A stretch of 16,748 nucleotides of DNA from CAYNST01 sp964434105 (GTDB lineage Bacteria; Pseudomonadota; Gammaproteobacteria; Pseudomonadales; Cellvibrionaceae): NCBI GenBank assembly GCA_964434105.1, contig CAYSTJ010000067.1, forward strand, positions 1 to 16,748. The letters are read 5' to 3'. A program made the position numbers and the translations under genes. This document shows, piece by piece, positions 14,661 to 16,748 of this stretch (the first letter of the stretch is position 1; each line of letters starts with the position of its first letter). Below the pieces are notes generated by a model that was given only the letters and a program-made list of their open reading frames with translations, was not told the DNA's origin and made no database searches.

Positions 14661-15257
14661 CTATTTTCTGGCGGTATCGAAATCTATAGATTCTGAGAAT
14701 TCCTTTGCACTGAAATGTACTTCATATTTCGTCCTTCGTTCTTTAGGATAGCTAAATTCGTATTGAATCTCTTCAACATATGCCGTGCTGGCATCTTCTG
14801 AGGTTAGATATCTACGGGATCTGGAAAGCTCACCATCGATATAATGAAAATCTATATCGTAAAAACCATCCGAGTTTGAATCTACAATGACCGCACTCGT
14901 AACGCCAAAAGTATATGAGATCTTTGTTTCTGGGATTCCGTCAAAATCTTGGTCAACAGTGCTAAATCGAATAATATCATCATTTCCGTAGTAGTTGGTT
15001 TCATCGATTTTTCCATCAAAATTTTTATCTAGAAAACTATAATAGCCGTTTTCAGTATGCTCATAATGAATGTCAGCGACACCATCGTTATTCAGGTCGA
15101 CGTCAGATACCTCGGCGAAACTTCGTTCATTAATACATGTCACACTATGATTTGAGCATGATGTTAACAACGATATAAATGTCAAAATGAAAAGCATTAT
15201 TTTTGGCGAATAACGTCCTTTGCTTTGAGCGCTACCGTGGCCTGAAAACTCTCTCAT
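14661..15257 (-). CDS. Lipoprotein with four EF-hand-like calcium loops
   Basis: A 198-residue protein. After a 20-residue polar lead, a hydrophobic stretch ends in lipobox L31-T32-S33-C34, so it is predicted to be a lipoprotein. Four DxNxDGxxD-type loops follow at regular spacing: D54-D62, D77-D85, D102-E110 and D126-D134, 23-25 residues apart, as in repeated EF-hand-like or dockerin-like calcium motifs, each in a hydrophobic/aromatic strand context. The C-terminal 60 residues are mixed strands. ATG 15257 has AGG about 11 bases upstream; ATG 15197 would give a more typical short signal peptide but has a poor ribosome binding site. It follows the CT2 Rhs tip by 86 bases on the same strand, so it may be a periplasmic immunity protein or island cargo. 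No family was recognised. Confidence 0.7.
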   Translation of the reverse strand: MREFSGHGSAQSKGRYSPKIMLFILTFISLLTSCSNHSVTCINERSFAEVSDVDLNNDGVADIHYEHTENGYYSFLDKNFDGKIDETNYYGNDDIIRFSTVDQDFDGIPETKISYTFGVTSAVIVDSNSDGFYDIDFHYIDGELSRSRRYLTSEDASTAYVEEIQYEFSYPKERRTKYEVHFSAKEFSESIDFDTARK

Positions 15258-15343
15258 AAAATTTGACCTAAGTTTCTTCGGGATTAATCCATGTTTATGA
15301 AGCGGACGCCACTCACAAAGCGTCTATTGTATCAAATTAAAAT

Positions 15344-15778
15344 TCACCAATCCGGTTCATACTTTGTGCAGCGGCATCCATTTTCAGCTGTTCGCGGCAA
15401 GCTCGCAGTCGGAAGAGCCGCATTTGGATTAGGGCATATTCCACCATTACCTTGTGGGGCAATGGGGTGGGGGTCCCAGGGACATTGCCTATTAACGCAC
15501 CTTTGGGGGAAGGTTTCATGTAACGCTTTTCGAGCTTCATCCAGCATGCCACCTATATCCTCAGCCAGCTTGCCCTTCTCAGAACGGCCACGTTCCAATC
15601 TCTGCAACTCTCTTTCCAGTTCTTTTTTCCTCTGAAGCAGTCGTTGCCTCTTATTATTCTGTCTGTGATTGAATGGCTGATCATGCCTGTTTCGGGCGCG
15701 GTTCAGTCCGTATTGATCGAGAAAGACTATAGGATTATCGCCTGCGTAGGCATAAGTATTAATACCCAGCCCTTTCAA
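15344..15778 (-). CDS. Orphan Rhs tip with cysteine-rich C-terminal domain (CT2), truncated
   Basis: Only the last strands of the Rhs core remain (LGINTYAYAGDNPIVFLDQYGL, about 4-25); the frame hits a stop about 12 codons upstream, and Rhs similarity starts abruptly near 15778, next to the IS4-family element. The junction motif reads DQYGL instead of the usual DPxGL, losing the proline at the normal self-cleavage site. The remaining 119 residues form a basic, charged helix likely to be coiled coil (about 41-85) and a proline-rich tail with cysteines 94, 99, 115, 135 and 137 (CVNRQCPWDPHP, then CPNPN and CRC). No known toxin family was recognised; a metal- or disulfide-stabilised domain is possible. 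The start used is a TTG and is nominal. It is an inactive or displaced module in its present form. Confidence 0.75.
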   Translation of the reverse strand: MKGLGINTYAYAGDNPIVFLDQYGLNRARNRHDQPFNHRQNNKRQRLLQRKKELERELQRLERGRSEKGKLAEDIGGMLDEARKALHETFPQRCVNRQCPWDPHPIAPQGNGGICPNPNAALPTASLPRTAENGCRCTKYEPDW

Positions 15779-16748
15779 GGTGAATATTTGTACAATAAAA
15801 TCGAATTCAGGTTAAATAGTGGTCAGTTGTAAGCTGGGTATGGGATTTTAGTCCCGATTCGATCAGAATATCAGTCATTTATTCCTCCTGATAGATGATA
15901 AGGATCTACCCCATGGCTTTCAGCACAATCTTGAATCGGTTTATTGAAGTGAGTCCGATCCCCGTCATGGTTCGGGCGCTGCTGGAGCGCGTTTTGACAG
16001 CCGAGAAGCTGGACGCATGTTTTCACCGCGCCACCGACCGGCAGTACACCCGAGAGCTCTTGTTTTCATCTGTATTCGAGCTGATGAGCCTCGTGGTTAC
16101 CAAAACGTTTTCCTCGATCAATACCGCGTATAAAGCTGAGAAGGGCGACATTGGGGTATCAATCACTTCAGTGTATAACAAGCTTAATGGCCTTGAAACC
16201 ACGGTCTCGGCCGCGCTGGTTCGGGACACAGCCCTGGAGATGGCCGGGATCGTCAGCTCTCTGAAGGCCAAACGGTCGCCTTTGCTGCCAGGGTTTCGCG
16301 TGAAGATGCTTGATGGTAATTGCCTGGCGGCTACAGACCATCGCCTGAAGGTACTGCGTGACAAGGCGGCTGGCGCGCTGCCGGGCAAGTCATTGGTGGT
16401 CTATGATCCCGCACTGGAGATGGCCATTGATGTGTTTCCGTGTGAAGACGGGCACGCGCAGGAGCGTTCATTGCTGCCGCAGGTATTGGATGCCGTTGAA
16501 CGTGATGATGTGTGGGTAATGGATAGAAATTTCTGTGTGCGAAGTTTTGTGTTTGCTATGGCACACAAGGGCGCATATGCCGTCTGCCGATATCACAAGC
16601 AGGTGCCGCTTATCGACGACGGTGAGCTGCTTGAAGTTGGGGAAACCGATACTGGAAAGGTCTTTGAGCAATGGGTTTATCTTGAGGACGAGGCGGCAGG
16701 AAAAAAGTACCGATGGAGAAAGGTGGTCATTCGTTTGTCGGCGAAAAC
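15779..16748 (+). mobile_element. IS4-family insertion sequence, left part
   Basis: The Rhs similarity on the minus strand stops near 15778 and an IS4-family transposase starts at 15913, so the left boundary of the element should be between these points. Terminal repeats and target duplication cannot be verified because the right end is outside the window. The intervening 134 bases hold no other gene. Confidence 0.5.
15913..16748 (+). CDS. IS4-family transposase, partial (runs off the window)
   Basis: An open frame from ATG 15913 to the window end (278 codons), with the C-terminus outside. The N-terminal helical domain has FSSVFELMSLVV and TKTFSSINTAYKAEK; the first catalytic aspartate is D134 in KMLDGN and the second is D204 in VWVMDRNF, as in DDE transposases of the IS4 group. 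The third catalytic residue (in a YREM-type helix) would lie beyond the window. No frameshift or stop is seen, so the copy may be intact. Left of it, 15779-15912 should contain the left inverted repeat, but that cannot be fixed without the right end. The insertion probably truncated the adjacent Rhs gene. Confidence 0.85.
   Translation, partial: MAFSTILNRFIEVSPIPVMVRALLERVLTAEKLDACFHRATDRQYTRELLFSSVFELMSLVVTKTFSSINTAYKAEKGDIGVSITSVYNKLNGLETTVSAALVRDTALEMAGIVSSLKAKRSPLLPGFRVKMLDGNCLAATDHRLKVLRDKAAGALPGKSLVVYDPALEMAIDVFPCEDGHAQERSLLPQVLDAVERDDVWVMDRNFCVRSFVFAMAHKGAYAVCRYHKQVPLIDDGELLEVGETDTGKVFEQWVYLEDEAAGKKYRWRKVVIRLSAK

Noticed and set aside
16023..16671. Minus-strand frames opposite the IS4-family transposase
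   Set aside because: They are antisense to an uninterrupted transposase frame with catalytic motifs.
1..16748. CRISPR arrays, tRNA or rRNA genes
   Set aside because: No regularly spaced repeats and no tRNA or rRNA sequence recognised by eye on either strand.

Overview
The window reads as accessory chromosome of a Gram-negative, probably marine or particle-associated gammaproteobacterium. This is inferred from lipoprotein signal peptides, a YihY/BrkB membrane protein, Rhs toxin tips, and a very large secreted quinoprotein that carries thrombospondin type 3 calcium repeats, a malectin domain and c-type haems. No marker gene fixes the taxon.

Left third (1-4924): a CPBP intramembrane protease; a tyrosine recombinase broken by frameshifts and an apparent internal deletion; an intact Phd/RelE-type toxin-antitoxin pair; a serpin lipoprotein on the minus strand whose reactive loop aligns closely with alpha-1-antitrypsin; and, divergent from it, a YihY/BrkB membrane protein.

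Middle (4925-10671): about 950 bases with no convincing gene, then a roughly 1306-residue secreted enzyme. It fuses a carbohydrate-binding-like region, TSP3 repeats, a PQQ sugar dehydrogenase propeller, malectin, a fascin-like trefoil and a C-terminal domain with two CxxCH haem sites. A hairpin follows the gene, and then a VOC-family protein.

Right third (10672-16748): a polymorphic-toxin graveyard that looks AT-richer, bounded by a decayed ISAs1 copy on the left and an IS4-family element on the right. Read on the minus strand from right to left it holds an Rhs tip with a cysteine-rich C-terminus (CT2), a lipoprotein with four EF-hand-like loops, an Imm32-like small protein, a perfect 34-bp palindrome, a second Rhs tip (CT1) whose stop overlaps an ankyrin-repeat immunity candidate, a strong terminator, and an Imm50-like immunity gene. 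Two overlapping small membrane-protein genes lie on the plus strand between ISAs1 and this array. Both Rhs tips lack the long N-terminal shell, so they are orphan toxin modules, presumably displaced from a full-length rhs gene elsewhere.

The most promising undescribed material is the CT1/ankyrin pair, the CT2 domain with its uncertain immunity partner, and the single-chain PQQ-to-dihaem sugar oxidase.
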